From positions 868,001 through 932,000 of the forward strand of contig CALSQY010000001.1 in NCBI GenBank assembly GCA_943788615.1: a stretch of 64,000 nucleotides of DNA, given 5' to 3'. The translations under genes and the position numbers were made by a program. The notes under the pieces are model-generated. The model had not been told where the DNA came from. It saw only the letters and a program-made list of their open reading frames with translations, and made no database searches. This document shows positions 34,605-44,588 of the stretch, piece after piece. The DNA is from UBA4465 sp002292365 (GTDB lineage Bacteria > Bacteroidota > Bacteroidia > Cytophagales > Cyclobacteriaceae). Position 1 is the first letter of the stretch, and every line of letters starts with the position of its first letter.

Positions 34605-36506
34605 ATGCGATGGTTTTTGATGTTTTTGTTCCTTTTCCTTTCAGCACAGCTGCATGCTCAGGAAGTATACTCGGTAGACAATCCTCGGGTTCAAAAATGG
34701 TACGAATCTGCCCGTCAATTGATAAAAGAGCGTGAGTTCGACGAGGGTATCTCATTGTATCAAAAATGTTTAGTCAAGGAACCTACATTCGTCGAGGCGC
34801 ATTGGGCATTGGCCAGCATTTTCAAAAATTTTGGTGATTTGGAGAGCTCCTTTTATCACCTTGATCAGTATTATTTAGGAGCTGATAAGTTTGGAATCAG
34901 TACTCAGAAATTAATTATTTTGGCAGAGCAGTATTTTAAACAAGGATTCTATGTTAAGGCCAAGGCATGTATGGATCAATTTCAATTGTACCAGCTGCCG
35001 GCAGATCAAGACGATTCGCTACTGATAGCTAGTATAGCTTATGCCTATAAGAATCAAAAAACAAAAGCAGGGGTGATGCCGAAGTCATTATCTTCATCTG
35101 TGAATCGCTACCCTACGCAATATTTTCCTACGATTACCATTGATAATAATACTTTAATTTTCACTAAGAGGGCCGGTCCTTCAGGGAGTTATGATGAAGA
35201 TTTAGTCGTCAGTTACCGGGAGGCTGATGTTTGGTCTCCAGCGACATTACTCAGTAAAAATATCCATTCAGAGTTTAACGAGGGGGCAGCTTCAATATCT
35301 GCAGATGGGCGCACCTTGATTTTCACTATGTGTGATAAAGGGCAGACTTTTGGAAATTGTGATCTTTTTATTTCAAGGAAGTATGGTGAGGTTTGGTCAA
35401 AACCTGAAAATTTAGGTAACGTAGTGAATTCCAAAAACTGGGATTCGCAGCCTAGTTTAGGAGCTGATGGTAATACTTTATATTTTTCATCGGATAGGCC
35501 TGCAGGAATGGGTAAGAGAGATATTTGGTATACTCAGCGGGTAGATAATACTTGGACTCAACCCAAAAATATGGGAACTATCATAAATACAGTAAAGGAT
35601 GATGTAACCCCTTTTATACACACCAATAGTGAGAATTTAATTTTTGCATCCAACGGACGGGTGGGTTTTGGCGGCTATGATTTATTTATGAGTGTGCAAA
35701 AGGAGGGGAAATGGCAACCTCCTAGGAACTTGGGTAATGCGGTAAACAATAATTTGGATCAATTATCGTTCATCATATCTGCAGATGGCTCCATGGCTTA
35801 TTTTTCTCAAGATTTTAAAAAATCAAATGGTAAGCTAAAGACCAAAATTGTGCAGTTGCCTATTGCCAATGATTCATTGATCAAAAATAGTTCAAGTTAT
35901 ATTTTTGGTCGGGTAAGAGATGCCATTTCACAAGAATTCCTAAAAGCTAAAATTGAACTTTTTGATATTTTTACGAACGAATTGAAGTACACCACTTACA
36001 GTGACAGTATTTCGGGTGAATATTTTTTTGCTTTGAATGAAGGATTGAGTTACGGAGTTTATGCAGGGGCGAAAGGTTATTTCTTTGAAGATTTTAGATT
36101 TGATATTAAGAACAGCCGCTCTGGGCAGCCTGATACACTAGATATAATCTTGTCGCCACTCGAAGTGGGAGCTAGTATGATTCTAGAAAATATATATTTC
36201 GACTTGGCCAGTTATGAATTGACACAAAACTCACAATCAGAACTCGATATAGTTGCCGGATTTTTGGTTGAAAACCAAGTAAATATACAAATTGAAGGAC
36301 ACACAGATCAAACGGGAGATCCCCAATATAATCAGGTACTCTCCGAGCAACGAGCAAAGGCAGTGTATGACTTTCTGATCGAATCTGGCATACCTTCAGA
36401 ACAGTTAACGTTCAAAGGATTAGGTGCTACGCGTCCGGTTGAATTAGATCCTGCCTTGAGTGATCAAAACAGGCGCATAGAGTTTAGGATAAGATCCGAA
36501 AACTAA
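34605..36506 (+). CDS. OmpA-family outer-membrane protein with TPR and PD40 repeats
   Basis: 633 residues. Signal peptide 1-18 (cut after LHAQ). TPR-like helices at about 25-150, then WD40-like PD40 repeats from about 170 (PTITIDNNTLIFTKR, SISADGRTLIFTM, SLGADGNTLYFSSDRPAGMG), a carboxypeptidase-regulatory-like segment (430-505) and a C-terminal OmpA domain with IEGHTDQTGDPQYNQ and SEQRAKAVYDFL, which binds peptidoglycan. Typical Bacteroidota envelope anchor. It begins two bases after queE, so it may share the operon transcript. Confidence 0.92.
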   Translation: MRWFLMFLFLFLSAQLHAQEVYSVDNPRVQKWYESARQLIKEREFDEGISLYQKCLVKEPTFVEAHWALASIFKNFGDLESSFYHLDQYYLGADKFGISTQKLIILAEQYFKQGFYVKAKACMDQFQLYQLPADQDDSLLIASIAYAYKNQKTKAGVMPKSLSSSVNRYPTQYFPTITIDNNTLIFTKRAGPSGSYDEDLVVSYREADVWSPATLLSKNIHSEFNEGAASISADGRTLIFTMCDKGQTFGNCDLFISRKYGEVWSKPENLGNVVNSKNWDSQPSLGADGNTLYFSSDRPAGMGKRDIWYTQRVDNTWTQPKNMGTIINTVKDDVTPFIHTNSENLIFASNGRVGFGGYDLFMSVQKEGKWQPPRNLGNAVNNNLDQLSFIISADGSMAYFSQDFKKSNGKLKTKIVQLPIANDSLIKNSSSYIFGRVRDAISQEFLKAKIELFDIFTNELKYTTYSDSISGEYFFALNEGLSYGVYAGAKGYFFEDFRFDIKNSRSGQPDTLDIILSPLEVGASMILENIYFDLASYELTQNSQSELDIVAGFLVENQVNIQIEGHTDQTGDPQYNQVLSEQRAKAVYDFLIESGIPSEQLTFKGLGATRPVELDPALSDQNRRIEFRIRSEN

Positions 36507-37057
36507 TCATAAATCTCACTGAAAAGTCCATTTATTTGTGATTTTACATACTTAAGATAATACTTAAATTAAATAAGCTTCTCAGAGATTAGTGCAGGGA
36601 TAATATAAGATGCCTTGGTAAATGCATTATGTTCAGGATATATCATATCTGATGGCTTTGGATTAAATAATTTAAGTTTTTTAATCCATTGTTGATTTCT
36701 GAATAATATTCTTTTCAGAAGATTATTCATGTAATATAAAAATTAACAAAATAAAATACCTTAAAATTTATACTATCTAGAATAACATATTATTCAGTTT
36801 ATTTATGTTAAAAATAAATTTTAAATTTTTTTAAAATATCATCAATAATTTTTAGTACTTTTTATCTTATTACTCACTTATGTTATATTGTTGATAACAA
36901 TTAAAACTAATTAATGTGATTTTAGATATTTCAAGTATTCAATTAACATTAAATAATGTTTTGTTTTTATTTTTGTAATCTTTAGTTATATTGCCTATTA
37001 ATCTTTACCAAAAATCAATTTAATTAATTAATGTTCATTTTTAAAAACCAAATTTTT
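36507..37057. other. AT-rich intergenic region before susC
   Basis: About 550 nt with no gene seen. It is strongly AT-rich in its right part. A short inverted repeat TGAATAAT (36700-36707) / ATTATTCA (36722-36729) is present. The likely susC promoter lies at 36968-36975. No sigma/anti-sigma gene precedes the susC gene. Confidence 0.7.
36968..36975 (+). promoter_or_regulatory. TAnnTTTG -7 element upstream of susC
   Basis: TATTTTTG in the AT-rich spacer, 82 nt before the ATG at 37058. It would give a leader of about 75 nt. No clear -33 box; in such AT-rich DNA a chance match is possible. Confidence 0.35.
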
Positions 37058-40000
37058 ATGAAGAGGATTGTACTAATAAGTATTTCCTTTCTTTTCGTGT
37101 TAGGCACAGCCTGGGCGCAGAGAACGGTATCCGGTATAGTGACTTCTGATGATGGAAGCGGGGGTATCCCTGGTGTAAATGTCATTTTGAAAGGAACGAC
37201 ATCGGGAACGACTACTGACTTAGATGGTAACTATCGTTTAAGTGTTCCAGAGGAAGGAGGAACTCTAGAGTTTTCATTTATAGGTCTCTCACCCCAAGAA
37301 ATAATGATTGGGTCAAGATCAGTAATTGATATTACCATGTCAGAGGACGTGGAGACACTCGGAGAAGTTGTAGTAACAGCTTTAGGTGTTGAGCGTGAAA
37401 AGAAAGCATTAGGTTATGCCGTCTCTAATCTCAATTCTTCCGAAATCACCAAAAGATCAGAACCTGATGCGATTAGATCATTAACTGGTAAAATTGCTGG
37501 TGTTAATGTTCAAGGTGGAGGAGGAGCTCCAGGGCAAAGCACAAAAATTAACATAAGAGGTTATGCTTCTATGACTGGAAATACACAGCCTTTATTTGTT
37601 GTGGATGGAGTGCCATTTGATAACAGTGTTCAATCGAGTAATGACTTCTCACAAAACACTGTTTTTTCCAATCGTGCATTTGATATTGATCCAAATAACA
37701 TAGAGAGTGTGACAGTACTGAAAGGTGCGTCTGCTGCTGCTCTATATGGATCAAGGGCTTCTAATGGTGTAATCTTAATCACCACTAAAGCAAACAATAG
37801 ATCCACACAAAAAGGATTAGAAGTAAGATACAATCTTAGCTATGCTCAAGAAAAAATTTCTTCAGTTCCAGATTATCAAAACACGTACATGCAAGGATCT
37901 AATCAGGTCTATAATGGTGGGTATATTGGTAACTGGGGACAACCATTTCCTGATCAAGTAGATGCAATTAATGCACAGTATGGAACTAATTATACACAAT
38001 CTGTGGTTCCAAGTAGTCTGTCAGCCTTCTATCCTGATGGAACAGCACCGCATCCCTTAGTTGGAATATCTAGAAACTACAGTCAGCAACAATATTGGCC
38101 AGACCTTCTCATTAGGGATGGATATAGTTTTGGTGCTGACGGTGCGTTTATTAATGGATCGGGAGATCATATTCCAGATCCCACTAACCCTGCTGTTTTT
38201 CTAGGCGTACCCATTAATCTAACATCTCACGACAATGTTGGGGGATTTTTTCAAACGGGAAGCTTAATGGAAAATTCGTTGAACGTATCATCCAGTTCGG
38301 AGAAAGCATCAGTTAACTTTACTATGTCAAATAGTTCAAATGATGGAATAATTCCGAATCAAAGCATTGATAGGACTGCCCTAGGATTGGGTATTAATAG
38401 TACTCTAGATAACGGATTGTATATACAAGGTAGCGTAAATTACGTAAATACTGTTCAAAAGTCACCTCCAAGTGGAGCATCTTATAATAATGACTACGGT
38501 AATGGTTCTGGAGGGTCAGTATATGCGAGACTATTTTATTTGCCTAGAAACTTTGATTTGAACGGTTATCCTTATCAAAATCCAGTGACAGGTGGTAATA
38601 CATTCTACAGAGCTCTTGATAATCCTCGTTGGTTAGTAGAAAACAATCAATTTACAAGTGATGTCAATAGGGTTTTTGGAAACCTCACTTTGAGCTATGA
38701 TCTAACTGACTGGTTGACATTAATGGCCAGAGGAGGTTTTAATCAGTATACTGATCAACAATCTGATTTCAGAGAGAAAGGTGGTAATTCATTTAATACG
38801 GGTAGTTACGGAGAATGGACAGTTGGAAACAGAGAGATTGACATGAACTTTTTGCTTCAGATAGATAAGAAATTAAGTCCTGATTTGAGATTGAGCGGTA
38901 CCATCGGTCACAACGTAAACGAGCGTTCAACAAACTATGCCTTTGGTTATGGTCAAACATTGATCGTGATGGGGCAGAAAACAACGAATAACTCGATGAC
39001 ACAATCTATTGGCTCAGGAAAAGAATTACAAAGATTTTATGCTTTTTATGCCGATTTTACCTTGGGTTATAAAGATTATCTTTTCTTGAACTTATTGGGA
39101 AGAAACGATATTTCCTCCACTCTTCCTAAGGAGAGTAGAAGTTATTCATATCCAAGTGTAAGTACTTCTTTTGTTTTCACTGAAGCTTTAGGTATCCAGT
39201 CGGACTTACTAAACTTTGGTAAACTGAGAGTTGGTTATGCTCAAGTAGGAAATCAGGCCTCCCCATACTCACTTTACACAACTTTTGGAACAGCACTGGC
39301 TTATAATGGAGCGAACAGAGTTTCTCTGAGTAATTCGTTAAATAATCTTAACTTGAAACCTGAAAGAACAAAGGAGTTAGAAATTGGTACAGAATTGAGA
39401 TTATTCAAGAACAGATTAAATGCGGATATTACTTGGTTTAAGAAAAACTCATTTGATCAAATCGTTTCAGCGAATGTAGCAACATCAAGTGGATTCTCTC
39501 GACAAGTTATCAACTCCGGAGAAATACAGAATGATGGCTGGGAGATTGGGTTAAATGGAAATCCTGTTTCTAATCTCGACGGTATCAATTGGAATGTTGG
39601 AGTTAATTTCACCAAAATTAATTCTATGATTATTGATGCTGGTGAAGGTGGAGATATTATACTTGGGGCGGCAGGTTCAAACTCTAGCAGTCCAACAAAT
39701 AATATCCATAGAACTGGAGAGCCATACGGACAAATTTATGGAACACGTTTTGCGAGAAACGATGATGGTGCTCTTTTAATTGATAGAGCTCTAGGAACTC
39801 CGATTGAGGACAATGGCTCTCATATTGTTGGAAATCCTCTTCCTGATTGGATTCTTGGTATCAATAATACGGTGTCTTTTAAAGGATTTTCATTAACCGC
39901 CTTAATTGATTACAAGAAAGGTGGAGATATCTTATCATACACAGCGGCTTCACTTAAATTGAGAGGACAATTAGCTTATTCAGTTGATCGTGAAGCAGTA

Positions 40001-40417
40001 AGGGTTGTCCCTGGTGTTTATGGTGATAGATCAACCTTTGAGCCCATCTTAAATGATGCTGGAGAGCAAATTCAAAATACAACTGGAATATCCTCTTTCG
40101 ATTGGTATTTCTCTAATGGTTTTGCTGCTTATGGTCCAGCTGAAGTCAATGTCTATGATGCTTCAGTAATTCGACTGAGAGAACTCCAATTGGGATATAG
40201 TTTTGATAAATCTATGCTTGAAAAAACACCATTTGGTTCGGCAAGTCTTGGTGTTTCTATGCGAAATGTGTGGTTTAATGCTCCCAATATGCCTGAGGAT
40301 ATGAATTTTGATCCAGAGGTACTTGGCGGTCTTTCTTCCAACAACATAAATGGATTTGATTTGGGTGCCACTCCTACAACTAGGAGAATTGGGGTGAACT
40401 TATCAGTAACGTTTTAA
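37058..40417 (+). CDS. SusC/RagA-family TonB-dependent transporter
   Basis: 1119 residues from the ATG at 37058 (MKRIVLISISFLFVLGTAWAQ), which gives a clean signal peptide; an ATG at 37031 would add nine residues. A carboxypeptidase-like barrel-precursor domain (RTVSGIVTSDDGSGGIPGVN) comes first, then the TonB-box region LGEVVVTALGVERE. The plug follows (ALTGKIAGVN, IRGYASM, PNNIESVTVLKGASAAALYG, the SusC signature), and a beta-barrel ends at RRIGVNLSVTF. It imports oligomeric nutrients through the outer membrane with its SusD partner. The cargo is not readable; the SusC/SusD pair is not next to glycosidase genes. Confidence 0.96.
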   Translation: MKRIVLISISFLFVLGTAWAQRTVSGIVTSDDGSGGIPGVNVILKGTTSGTTTDLDGNYRLSVPEEGGTLEFSFIGLSPQEIMIGSRSVIDITMSEDVETLGEVVVTALGVEREKKALGYAVSNLNSSEITKRSEPDAIRSLTGKIAGVNVQGGGGAPGQSTKINIRGYASMTGNTQPLFVVDGVPFDNSVQSSNDFSQNTVFSNRAFDIDPNNIESVTVLKGASAAALYGSRASNGVILITTKANNRSTQKGLEVRYNLSYAQEKISSVPDYQNTYMQGSNQVYNGGYIGNWGQPFPDQVDAINAQYGTNYTQSVVPSSLSAFYPDGTAPHPLVGISRNYSQQQYWPDLLIRDGYSFGADGAFINGSGDHIPDPTNPAVFLGVPINLTSHDNVGGFFQTGSLMENSLNVSSSSEKASVNFTMSNSSNDGIIPNQSIDRTALGLGINSTLDNGLYIQGSVNYVNTVQKSPPSGASYNNDYGNGSGGSVYARLFYLPRNFDLNGYPYQNPVTGGNTFYRALDNPRWLVENNQFTSDVNRVFGNLTLSYDLTDWLTLMARGGFNQYTDQQSDFREKGGNSFNTGSYGEWTVGNREIDMNFLLQIDKKLSPDLRLSGTIGHNVNERSTNYAFGYGQTLIVMGQKTTNNSMTQSIGSGKELQRFYAFYADFTLGYKDYLFLNLLGRNDISSTLPKESRSYSYPSVSTSFVFTEALGIQSDLLNFGKLRVGYAQVGNQASPYSLYTTFGTALAYNGANRVSLSNSLNNLNLKPERTKELEIGTELRLFKNRLNADITWFKKNSFDQIVSANVATSSGFSRQVINSGEIQNDGWEIGLNGNPVSNLDGINWNVGVNFTKINSMIIDAGEGGDIILGAAGSNSSSPTNNIHRTGEPYGQIYGTRFARNDDGALLIDRALGTPIEDNGSHIVGNPLPDWILGINNTVSFKGFSLTALIDYKKGGDILSYTAASLKLRGQLAYSVDREAVRVVPGVYGDRSTFEPILNDAGEQIQNTTGISSFDWYFSNGFAAYGPAEVNVYDASVIRLRELQLGYSFDKSMLEKTPFGSASLGVSMRNVWFNAPNMPEDMNFDPEVLGGLSSNNINGFDLGATPTTRRIGVNLSVTF

Positions 40418-40435
40418 TTTTAAAATAATAAAATT

Positions 40436-42274
40436 ATGTTAAAAAAATTGACTTTAGTTTTCTTTACGCTAGCATTAGCGTTTAGATGCGATTTTTACGA
40501 TTTAGAGATTAACGAGGATCCAAACAATCCGTTGAGTACGACGACTGACTTGTTGTTACCAACTATTCAGATTGGTTGGGCCTTTGATTATCAAACCTTT
40601 CACGATACAGGGGGAGGAATAATGGGACATACGTCAAATTCGGATGGTCTTGGATTCAGTCAAACATCGTTTGATGGACTATGGAACAGCGTTTATCTGG
40701 GCGAAGGTGCTGATCTTGATGAATACATCAAGTCAGCAGCTGCGAAAAATGAAGCAGGTCAGTATTTGACACCTGGTGCTTTGGGTATTGGAGAGGTAAT
40801 GAAAGCCTTCATGTTTACAACGATGGTTGACATGTTTGGGGATGTTCCTTTCACTGAAAGCTCATTGGGTAATGACAATGCCAACGTTAATCCAGTTTAT
40901 GATGACAGTGAGGCTATTTATACTTCATGCTTGGCCCTTATAGATTCAGCTGTTGTACATTTTGCCGCATCTAGTTCAAATCCTTTGGGAGACTTAATTT
41001 ATGGTGGTAATATGGCTAGTTGGACGAAGGCAGCTAATTCACTGAAATTGAAGATATTGATGAATGCGAGATATGCACCCAGCTTTACCTATGGATCCGG
41101 AGTAAGCAATGAGATTGATCTTTTGTTTGCTGATGCAGCTAATCTTCTGATTACCGCAAATTCTGAAAATTTTGAATTTCAGTACAATACAAATCAGGAT
41201 CAAGGTCAGAGACATCCCTGGACTGGTAATGTATATTCCGGAGATAATAATTTCAGTTATATATCGCATCAGTTGATGTATGAAATGTTGATTAATAGAG
41301 ATCCAAGAATTCCCTATTATTTCCATCGACAATCATACAGTATACTAGATCAAGAAGATCCAACCCAGAAAAATACGACACCCTGTTCCCAGAACAGTGC
41401 CTGTATTTATGGTTACATGGCTCTTAATGATGATGTTCTACAAGAGCTTTCTTCAGCAGGTGTAACTCAGGGGCCATATTCGTCTTTAGCGAGTTATATC
41501 TCGGGTTTCTTTGGTAGAGACAAAGGCGACCCATCAGGGATTCCGTTGGACGGAGCACTGAGATTAGCTCCTGGTATTTATCCGATGGGAGGAAATTTTG
41601 ATAGTGGAACTCCTGCGCAGATTACAAATTCTACTGGACTTGGATTTGGGGATGGTTTTACCCATTTCATAACAGCGCCCATGGTACAAATGTATAAAAT
41701 GGAACATTTATTTGAGAAAGGGTCAACAGGTTCAATGGAATTCGAATTGGAGCAATTTATTAGATTATCGATGGAGCTTGTGGATAATTTAGCCAGCTCC
41801 GCAACAGCTGATGCTCCTGCAATTACTGCAGACCTATCCGAGACAACTCATCACGAATATCTTAACCCGCCATATTATGGAACAGATCAAGCTGGTGATG
41901 AAGACGTAACTGCTGGATACTTAGGAGAAGCTTTAGAAAGATTCCGTGCTGCAGGAGATAAAAGATCTGCAGTTTTCAAAGAAGTTTGGTATTCAATGTG
42001 GGGATCTGGTGTAGAAATATACAATTCACACAGACGTTCCGGATACCCGAAAATGAAAACGTCACAAAGTAGCACTAGAGGAATTGCAGATATTCAGTAT
42101 CCTACATTCCGAGCCACTTCGACTGCTTCGGGTCAGAGAGACTTTCCGACTATATTTAACTATCCGCTTGGGGAATTCAATCTGAACAGTTCATTCCCAG
42201 AAGGAGGTGAATTACGTAATTCGGATTCTGGAGCTACCGTTTTTTGGGATATAAGTGCATTTAAATATAATTAA
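40436..42274 (+). CDS. SusD/RagB-family outer-membrane lipoprotein
   Basis: 612 residues. The signal ends at Cys18 (LALAFRC), an unusual lipobox with Arg before the Cys. The start DLEINEDPNNP followed by LLPTIQIGWAF is typical of the SusD-like_2 branch; TPR helices (GEVMKAFMFTTMVDMFGDVPF) and the C-terminal YNSHRRSGYP motif fit. It caps the SusC pore and binds substrate at the cell surface. It lies 18 nt after susC in the same operon. Confidence 0.93.
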   Translation: MLKKLTLVFFTLALAFRCDFYDLEINEDPNNPLSTTTDLLLPTIQIGWAFDYQTFHDTGGGIMGHTSNSDGLGFSQTSFDGLWNSVYLGEGADLDEYIKSAAAKNEAGQYLTPGALGIGEVMKAFMFTTMVDMFGDVPFTESSLGNDNANVNPVYDDSEAIYTSCLALIDSAVVHFAASSSNPLGDLIYGGNMASWTKAANSLKLKILMNARYAPSFTYGSGVSNEIDLLFADAANLLITANSENFEFQYNTNQDQGQRHPWTGNVYSGDNNFSYISHQLMYEMLINRDPRIPYYFHRQSYSILDQEDPTQKNTTPCSQNSACIYGYMALNDDVLQELSSAGVTQGPYSSLASYISGFFGRDKGDPSGIPLDGALRLAPGIYPMGGNFDSGTPAQITNSTGLGFGDGFTHFITAPMVQMYKMEHLFEKGSTGSMEFELEQFIRLSMELVDNLASSATADAPAITADLSETTHHEYLNPPYYGTDQAGDEDVTAGYLGEALERFRAAGDKRSAVFKEVWYSMWGSGVEIYNSHRRSGYPKMKTSQSSTRGIADIQYPTFRATSTASGQRDFPTIFNYPLGEFNLNSSFPEGGELRNSDSGATVFWDISAFKYN

Positions 42275-42285
42275 AACATAAAACA

Positions 42286-43236
42286 ATGATGGAATTAAAA
42301 AAATACAGTTTATTGGTTTTATTATCCGTACTTGTTGTGTTTTCGTGTACGGACGAAGATCTAGTACCTGAGCCTGAGCCTGAAACAGCGGTTCATGGTT
42401 ACATAGAGAGAAAAACAGATGTTGAAAATTTCTTGTACGACGATGTTAGTCAGGTACTAGATTTTGACTTCTCATGGGTTTCTGTTGATAGTAAGAACAC
42501 TGTTACTAAAATAGATTTTTATGTGGAATTCAGCGAAGTTTATACGGATTTTGAAGGAGGAGCAAAGACTGCTAATCATTCGAAATACTTGTTCAAGACT
42601 ATTGACAGTCCAAAAGGTAATAGGGAAACTGAATCTTTTTCGGTGAGCCAGGCAACTCTTTACGATTTATATAAAGATGACACCTTTGCTTATGACATTA
42701 CTGACGGTACTGATGCGGAACAAGCAGTTTTTGGTTTTGACCAAAAAACAAACAGAGATGCCACTACTAGTCCATGGGTTGATGGAGATAGTTTTAGGAT
42801 TAGTTGGGTTATTACTACAGCTGATGGACGGATTTTTGATACTTGGAATGATAGTATATGTCTAGAATTTCCAGGCGCAAATTGCACGTTTAACTGGGCA
42901 GTAGTTTGTTCTCAAATTATTCCAATCGCTGCTGGTGATATTATCATTACTGGTACTGAATCTTACGGAGATGGGTGGAATGACGCAGGTATCGAAGTAG
43001 TTATTGATGGTGTAGTCACTGAAACACTCGCTATGGATGCTGCCGATGGTACAACTCCTGTAACATGGACTGTCTCTTTAGATGGAAGCGAAGAGTCCGT
43101 TTCATTTAATTTCATATCAGGTGCTTGGGATTCTGAAATCACCTTTGAGATTGTATATATAGACGGAACAACTATCGCGAGTTGGGGACCTAGTCCGCCC
43201 GCAGGTACTGTTGTGGTAAACTTATGTACTTTATAA
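42286..43236 (+). CDS. SusCD-associated lipoprotein, unknown function
   Basis: 316 residues, lipobox VFSC at Cys21 followed by an acidic, Pro/Glu-rich linker (DEDLVPEPEPE), typical of surface-exposed Bacteroidota lipoproteins. The middle region (40-205) is beta-rich and acidic and ends near two Cys (CLEFPGANC). The C-terminal 100 residues form a separate beta domain with GTESYGDGWNDAGIEVVIDG, an aromatic SYGDGWN motif seen in marine Bacteroidota surface proteins. It could be a glycan- or peptide-binding partner of the SusCD pair. Followed by a terminator. Confidence 0.75.
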   Translation: MMELKKYSLLVLLSVLVVFSCTDEDLVPEPEPETAVHGYIERKTDVENFLYDDVSQVLDFDFSWVSVDSKNTVTKIDFYVEFSEVYTDFEGGAKTANHSKYLFKTIDSPKGNRETESFSVSQATLYDLYKDDTFAYDITDGTDAEQAVFGFDQKTNRDATTSPWVDGDSFRISWVITTADGRIFDTWNDSICLEFPGANCTFNWAVVCSQIIPIAAGDIIITGTESYGDGWNDAGIEVVIDGVVTETLAMDAADGTTPVTWTVSLDGSEESVSFNFISGAWDSEITFEIVYIDGTTIASWGPSPPAGTVVVNLCTL

Positions 43237-43253
43237 ATTAGTGCAGTATTTAA

Positions 43254-43288
43254 AAAAGGGCCATCTTGATAAGATGGCTTTTTTTTTG
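43254..43288 (+). terminator. Strong intrinsic terminator after the SusCD genes
   Basis: GCCATCTT (43260-43267), a 3-nt loop GAT and AAGATGGC (43271-43278) are followed by nine T (43279-43287). It sits 23 nt after the lipoprotein stop and 22 nt before the next start. It separates the SusCD transcript from the arylsulfotransferase-like genes unless read-through occurs. Confidence 0.88.
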
Positions 43289-43309
43289 TTAATTTTAAAA
43301 AAAACAATT

Positions 43310-44569
43310 GTGAGAGTTGTCATCTTTTTTTTAGTAGGTCTGATATTTACTGGTTGTGGTTATCTAGCCTCCATTGATAATCATAGCACCGGGGTTCGGC
43401 ATCAAAGGAAGTCTGACTATGTACTTACATTAATAGGGGATCAAGTGTCTGATGATCTGGTTCTAGCAGTAGGAGGCGGCAACCATTCTTTTATATTAAA
43501 TAAGTCAGGAGAGAGAATGTGGAGTTGGGAGTTTAATGAGAGCTTGGGAAATGATTTAAAACTTCTACCCTCGGCGCATGTACTGGGCATGTTTAATTAC
43601 GAAGAATCTCCGATTAAGTTTGGTGGTGGTTATGCAGGATTAACACAAATTATAGATTTTAACGATTCGATTACATGGGAGTTTAAATATGCATCAAAGA
43701 ATTTTTTAAGTCATCATGAATCTGTCTTTCTTCCTAATGGAGATTTATTAATGTTGTCTTGGGAACGAGTAAGTGAAAAAGAGTCGCTTATGCATGGTGT
43801 GAATATGGAGGGAGATATTTTTCCTGAAAAAATCATTCAAATAGATACTGCGACCAAGGAAATTGTATGGCAATGGCGAAGTTGGGATCACATTGTTCAG
43901 GATTATGATGCTTCTAAATTATCTTATGGTAATATTTTACAAAACAAACAGCTCATAGATATAAATTACGCACTTAGGGAAAACGGAGATATTATGCATG
44001 CCAATGGTATTTTTTATGACGCAGCTAGTGATGTAATTTTTGTAAGTGTAAATTATTACAGTGAAGTTTGGGTAATCGATCATCAATATAACATAGCGGA
44101 GACATCCGGTGTGTTTGGTGATTTGATATTTCGTTTGGGTAATCCTAGGGCATATAAAGATACCCTTGCTAATGTTTTATTAGATCGAACCCACACACCG
44201 AATTTAATACCTTTAGGATATCCAGGTTCCGGAAATCTTTTGTTATTTAACAATGGACTTAAGGCTAAAAAATCTACAGTTTATGAATTCAATTTACCTG
44301 AGAAGTTAACGATTGAAAATATTGATAAGGCTCGTTTAATTTGGAGTTTTTCTGACGACAGTCTCTCTTACGGTCGGATATCTGGAGCTTACCGTTTATC
44401 CAATGGAAATACGTTAATTTGTGAAGGTGATTACGGTTTTTGGGAGGTCACTGATCGAAATAAGATTGTTTGGAAATACAAAGACGTGTCAACTACCTAT
44501 TGGAGAGGGTATCCAATCAATCAAAATCATGAGATATTTAGTTTAATAAGGAATTTTATGGGTGGTTAA
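43310..44569 (+). CDS. Arylsulfotransferase-like (ASST) lipoprotein
   Basis: 419 residues from the GTG at 43310 (RVVIFFLVGLIFTGC), which gives a perfect lipoprotein signal with Cys16. Starts further upstream run through the terminator hairpin and are rejected. The body is a six-bladed propeller of the ASST type, with conserved histidines at 135-136 (LSHHES), 230 (DIMHANGI) and 295 (RTHTPNLIP), the last followed by the family's GNLLLFNNG. ASST enzymes move sulfate between phenols in the periplasm without PAPS; many Bacteroidota members have unknown acceptors. It is followed by the redoxin and copper-monooxygenase genes. Confidence 0.78.
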   Translation: MRVVIFFLVGLIFTGCGYLASIDNHSTGVRHQRKSDYVLTLIGDQVSDDLVLAVGGGNHSFILNKSGERMWSWEFNESLGNDLKLLPSAHVLGMFNYEESPIKFGGGYAGLTQIIDFNDSITWEFKYASKNFLSHHESVFLPNGDLLMLSWERVSEKESLMHGVNMEGDIFPEKIIQIDTATKEIVWQWRSWDHIVQDYDASKLSYGNILQNKQLIDINYALRENGDIMHANGIFYDAASDVIFVSVNYYSEVWVIDHQYNIAETSGVFGDLIFRLGNPRAYKDTLANVLLDRTHTPNLIPLGYPGSGNLLLFNNGLKAKKSTVYEFNLPEKLTIENIDKARLIWSFSDDSLSYGRISGAYRLSNGNTLICEGDYGFWEVTDRNKIVWKYKDVSTTYWRGYPINQNHEIFSLIRNFMGG

Positions 44570-44588
44570 GATAAGTTAATTTTCTATT

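Noticed and set aside
36700..36729. Hairpin before susC as a possible riboswitch or small RNA
   Set aside because: Short, AT-rich, no conserved riboswitch core and no T-run.
37569..37833. Minus-strand frames within susC
   Set aside because: Shadows of the conserved plug-domain codons.
43241..43309. Longer N-terminus for the ASST-like protein
   Set aside because: It would read through a strong terminator hairpin and destroy the lipoprotein signal; the GTG at 43310 fits better.
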